Assembly (NCBI RefSeq): GCF_037095735.1
Contig: NZ_JBAWKD010000006.1
Span: forward strand, 124,001 to 188,000
Source of the DNA: Frigidibacter sp037095735
Lineage (GTDB): Bacteria; Pseudomonadota; Alphaproteobacteria; Rhodobacterales; Rhodobacteraceae
Direction of reading: 5' to 3'
Length of the DNA stretch: 64,000 nt
Both the position numbers and the translations under genes were made by a program. The notes beneath the pieces were generated by a model. That model was not told where the DNA came from. It was given only the letters and a program-made list of their open reading frames with translations, and ran no database searches. The stretch's first letter is position 1. Each line of letters opens with the position of its first letter. Shown one piece after another: positions 61,462 to 64,000 of this stretch.

Positions 61462-61968
61462 ATGGACGAGATCCTCGAGGACCGGCAGGACGACCGTCAC
61501 CTGACGATGACGGTGCTGATGACGCCGGATATGGCGAACTTCTCGGGCAAGGTGCACGGCGGCGCGCTGCTGAACCTGCTGGACCGCGTCGCCTTCACCT
61601 GCGCCTCGCGCTATTCGAAGCGCTACGCGGTGACGCTGTCGGTGGACCAGGTGTTCTTCCTCGAGCCGATCCTGGTGGGCGAGCTGGTCACCTTCCGCGC
61701 CGCGATCAACCATGCGGGCCGCACCTCGATGGAGGTCGGCATCCGCGTCGAGGCCGAAGAGATCCGCACCGGCAGCCGCCGCCACACCAATTCGTGCTAC
61801 TTCACGATGGTCGCGGTCGATGATGCCGGCCGCCCGGCCAAGGTGCCGGCCTTCGTGCCCGCGACCGAGATCGAGACCCGCCGCCACCGCGCGGCCGAGC
61901 TGCGCCGCGCGCTGCGCAAGGAGTTCAAGGAGCGGCTCGACGCGGTCTCGGGCGGCCCGTCGGCGTGA
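61462..61968 (+). CDS. Acyl-CoA thioesterase (YciA/BFIT hotdog type)
   Basis: A 168-residue hotdog-fold thioesterase. MTPDMANFSGKVHGGALLNL (residues 20-39) with the GKVHGGxLLxLLD pattern is the active-site region of acyl-CoA thioesterases of the YciA/cytosolic BACH kind, and NHAGRTSMEVGIRV follows. It hydrolyses medium- to long-chain acyl-CoA in family members. It starts 3 bases after serB with GGAGG inside serB, so it is coupled to serB although no metabolic link is evident. Confidence 0.9.
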   Translation: MDEILEDRQDDRHLTMTVLMTPDMANFSGKVHGGALLNLLDRVAFTCASRYSKRYAVTLSVDQVFFLEPILVGELVTFRAAINHAGRTSMEVGIRVEAEEIRTGSRRHTNSCYFTMVAVDDAGRPAKVPAFVPATEIETRRHRAAELRRALRKEFKERLDAVSGGPSA

Positions 61969-62010
61969 GCGCGGCCCCGCGCGCGCCTCGCGCGTGCCGT
62001 CCTTGCGTGT

Positions 62011-62040
62011 GCCTTACTTGTGCGGGCCTTACTTGTGCGG
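62011..62040 (+). repeat. Two tandem copies of a 15-base unit before the hydrolase gene
   Basis: GCCTTACTTGTGCGG occurs twice in direct succession (62011-62025 and 62026-62040) and is partly foreshadowed by CCTTGCGTGTGCC just upstream. It sits 8 bases before the TTG start of the hydrolase gene, where copy number could affect spacing or translation. Confidence 0.85.
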
Positions 62041-62047
62041 GCCGGCT

Positions 62048-62770
62048 TTGAGGGTTCTGGCCCTGCATGGCGCGGGACGGGACGAGACCGACCTTCGGGA
62101 CTTCACCCGCCGCGCGCTGCCGGGGCTGGCGGCGCTGACCCCGCGCGGCGCTGTCGCGCAGGGCGCGGGCTTCACCTTCTTCGCACGGCGCGCCGATCGC
62201 AGCATAGACGCGCCGGCGGTGCTGGCGCTGGCCCGCGCGTGGCTGGCCCGCTATGGGCTGGACCATAATGCGCGCTCCGAGGGCGCAGCGGACCGGGACG
62301 GTTCGGCCGGAGACGTGTTGGCGGCAGACAGATTGCCCGGGGATGGGTCGACTGGGGTCGGTTTGCCCGGGGACGGGTCGCCCCCCTGCCCCGAGGACGG
62401 GCCTCTGCTGCTGGCCGGCTATTCGAGCGGCGCGATCTTTGCCGAGGCGCTGCTCGCCGTCGCCCCGGGCCGGTTCCGCGGCGCGGTGCTGATGCGCCCC
62501 GAGCCGCTGGCGGCGGAGATGGCCTTTCCCGACCTCTCCAGCCTGCCGGTGCTGCTGCTGGCCGGGCTGCGCGACGACCGCCGCCGCCCCGGGGATGCGC
62601 CGCGCCTTGCCGCGCAGCTGGCCGCGGCCGGGGCACGGGTCGAGGCGCCGCGGCTGGACTGCGGGCATGACTGGGCACCCGACGATGCGGATGTGCATCT
62701 GGCCCGCGACTGGGCCGGGCGGCACGGACTGCTGCCCCCCGCCCCGGCGCCCGACCCGTCGGCGGGCTGA
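62048..62770 (+). CDS. Alpha/beta-hydrolase (phospholipase/carboxylesterase type)
   Basis: About 240 residues. The oxyanion region is ALHGAGRDE (residues 5-13), the nucleophile elbow is GYSSG with Ser126, and a late ESxL-like LAGLRDDRRRPGD gives the acid and DCGHDW the histidine, so the triad is complete. Between residues 75 and 118 is a Gly/Asp-rich low-complexity insert made of repeated LPGDGS-like units. TTG 62048 is the only plausible start; the frame upstream consists of tandem repeats. It may be an esterase, but no substrate can be named. Confidence 0.78.
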   Translation: MRVLALHGAGRDETDLRDFTRRALPGLAALTPRGAVAQGAGFTFFARRADRSIDAPAVLALARAWLARYGLDHNARSEGAADRDGSAGDVLAADRLPGDGSTGVGLPGDGSPPCPEDGPLLLAGYSSGAIFAEALLAVAPGRFRGAVLMRPEPLAAEMAFPDLSSLPVLLLAGLRDDRRRPGDAPRLAAQLAAAGARVEAPRLDCGHDWAPDDADVHLARDWAGRHGLLPPAPAPDPSAG

Positions 62771-62792
62771 GCGCGGCGGGCCGCCGGCGGGG

Positions 62793-63806
62793 TCAGGCGA
62801 AGCCGGGTGCGGTGCGGATCTCGCCGGTGACCAGCCCGCGCCAGTTGCGCTGCGCGCCCAGATAGGGCGCCACCGCCGGGTCGCGGGCGTCCAGCGCGCC
62901 GAGCCGGATCAGCAGCGCCACGATCGCCGCCTCTGACGCGCGGGTGCCGCCGTCGACGATCTTCAGCGCGATGCCGCGCTTCTGCTCGGGAAGAATCGCC
63001 ACGAACACCGCCTCGGCCCCGGTCTTGATCGCCACGCGCCCGCCCATCGCACGCATCAGCGTGGTGCAGGCCCGCCCCTCGCCCGCCACCATCTCGGGGT
63101 GGGTGGCCATCGCCCGGGCGAGGCGTGCCATCGCGCGGTCGCGCGCCCCGCCCGTCGGGTTGGCGGCGGCGAAGGCGGCCATGGCGCGGGCAAGGCCGGC
63201 GACCGTGGTCGCGAAGTTCGGGGCCGAGCAGCCGTCGATGCCCCAGCCGGCGATGTCCGCGCCGGTCACCTCTTCTGTCGCCGCGCGGATCGCGCGCTGC
63301 AGCGGGTGATCGATCTCGGTGTAGTCGGGGCCGGCGCCGGCGTGCCGCGTCCAGGTCAGGAAGCCCGCGTGCTTGCCCGAGCAGTTGTTGTGGATCTGGC
63401 AGGGGCTGTCGCCCGAGGTCCGCAGCCGCAGATCCTCGGCCGGGTCCTTGGGCATGTGCGCGCCGCAGCGCAGGTCGGGCTCGGCCAGACCGAGGTCACC
63501 GAGCCAGCGCGAGACCGCGCTGACATGCAGGCCCGCCCCCTGATGGCTGGCGCAGGCCAGCGCGAGCTGCGCGGGGGTGAGCCCCGCGGCATCGGCGGCG
63601 CCGCTTTCCACAAGCGGCAGCGCCTGGATCATCTTGCAGGACGAGCGCGGGAAGATCACGGCATCGGGATCGCCCCAGGCGGCCTCGATCCCGCCCGGCC
63701 CCCAGATCACCGCATGGCCCAGATGCTGGCCTTCCAGAAGCCCGCCCCGCCAGATCTCGATCAAGGGACGAGCAGAAGTGGCGACGGAAGCGACCGGGTC
63801 TGTCAA
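62793..63806 (-). CDS. Class 3 (Rhizobium etli type) L-asparaginase
   Basis: A 337-residue asparaginase of the zinc-containing type. SSCKM gives the Ser55/Lys58 dyad, ACASHQG holds Ser87, and the zinc ligands are Cys142 and Lys145 in NNCSGKHAGF and Cys193 in DGCSAPNF. These correspond to the residues I know from the R. etli enzyme ReAV. It hydrolyses asparagine to aspartate and ammonia. TTG 63806 is preferred because GTGAGG lies just upstream; GTG 63818 is the alternative. A longer frame from an ATG near the window end is not supported. Confidence 0.9.
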   Translation of the reverse strand: MTDPVASVATSARPLIEIWRGGLLEGQHLGHAVIWGPGGIEAAWGDPDAVIFPRSSCKMIQALPLVESGAADAAGLTPAQLALACASHQGAGLHVSAVSRWLGDLGLAEPDLRCGAHMPKDPAEDLRLRTSGDSPCQIHNNCSGKHAGFLTWTRHAGAGPDYTEIDHPLQRAIRAATEEVTGADIAGWGIDGCSAPNFATTVAGLARAMAAFAAANPTGGARDRAMARLARAMATHPEMVAGEGRACTTLMRAMGGRVAIKTGAEAVFVAILPEQKRGIALKIVDGGTRASEAAIVALLIRLGALDARDPAVAPYLGAQRNWRGLVTGEIRTAPGFA

Positions 63807-63995
63807 TTTCAGCCTCACACATGCGCGATTTTCTGCCTTCGGGTCTTTCGCCAACGAAGGGTTGTTTGCTAAGGACAGCGATATCGGGTTGGACTGGCCG
63901 CCGCCACGGGAAAAGGCGTGAAACAAGCGCGCCCCGGCGAGGTCCCGCGTCAAGCGGGGGACGGCCTGGGAGAGGCTTCGAAGACAGAGGGACAC

Positions 63996-64000
63996 ATGAC
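63996..64000 (+). CDS. Start of a plus-strand gene cut by the window edge
   Basis: ATG at 63996 is preceded by GACAGAGGGAC, a good ribosome binding site, so a gene probably begins here and continues beyond the window. Nothing of its product is visible. Confidence 0.35.

Noticed and set aside
59794..61887. A 697-codon minus-strand frame covering serB and the thioesterase
   Set aside because: Antisense to serB, whose HAD motifs are intact; only the last 190 codons, beginning with a signal peptide, are kept as a gene.

Overview
The window is a 64 kb piece of a very GC-rich alphaproteobacterial chromosome, most likely from the order Rhodobacterales (Rhodobacter/Paracoccus relatives). This rests on the strong G/C third-position bias, lineage-typical proteins (a DUF2842 membrane protein, a DUF1285 protein, a VPLPA-type C-terminal sorting signal, a DUF4159/BatA protein, the FtsH N-terminus), and an intergenic GGGGGCGCTGCCCCC-type repeat that I associate with this group. 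Species cannot be named from sequence reading alone. I saw no rRNA, tRNA, CRISPR array, insertion sequence or prophage. Nearly everything is ordinary chromosomal backbone, densely packed, with many 4-base start/stop overlaps.

Layout. 1-3 kb: end of an unknown gene, an SGNH-like protein, the CoA-transferase subunit scoB, a small GNAT protein and a lytic transglycosylase. 3.2-15.7 kb: a Tad/Flp pilus locus. It has two Flp pilins, CpaB, the secretin CpaC, an OmpA-type lipoprotein, CpaE/TadZ, CpaF/TadA, TadB, TadC, two TPR lipoproteins, the prepilin peptidase and an AAA ATPase. 15.7-21.5 kb: two genes of the ligase-associated DNA repair cassette (Lhr-type helicase, PdeM), a membrane LytTR regulator, a PaaI-type thioesterase, folD and chorismate mutase. 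21.7-32.8 kb: a 26-residue membrane peptide, then a long minus-strand block ybgC - tolQ - tolR - tolA - tolB - pal - cpoB - tilS - ftsH - tam that builds and maintains the cell envelope. 32.9-44.2 kb: mntH under a Fur-type operator, a glutathione transferase/monooxygenase pair, sdaA, a GrpB protein, an EamA exporter, thiamine diphosphokinase, a 997-residue acidic Glu/Ala-rich protein, DUF2842, purA and a YciI protein. 44.3-45.7 kb: a decayed spot where the tail of a LysR regulator faces a broken multiheme cytochrome c gene. 45.7-53.3 kb: YceI and a MoxR-DUF58-DUF4159/BatA-membrane protein operon. 53.3-64 kb: DUF1285, a phosphatase, serA, serC, a VPLPA-type exported protein, an exported inorganic pyrophosphatase, serB, thioesterase, hydrolase and a class 3 L-asparaginase.

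How the parts work together. The Tad genes make and secrete thin adhesive pili. The Tol-Pal genes link outer membrane, peptidoglycan and inner membrane during division, with FtsH as the membrane quality-control protease. The three genes of the phosphorylated serine pathway (serA, serC, serB) and the serine-degrading sdaA all lie within 27 kb.

The most interesting single signals are four. First, the serC leader can form two mutually exclusive hairpins, one of which hides the ribosome binding site. Second, the mntH promoter has a palindrome at its predicted start site. Third, nested inverted repeats sit between the LytTR regulator and the thioesterase gene. Fourth, there is an independently terminated 26-residue membrane peptide. 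I did not find a clearly new defence or biosynthetic system; the best leads for undescribed biology are the Tad-linked ATPase, the serC leader and the LytTR locus.
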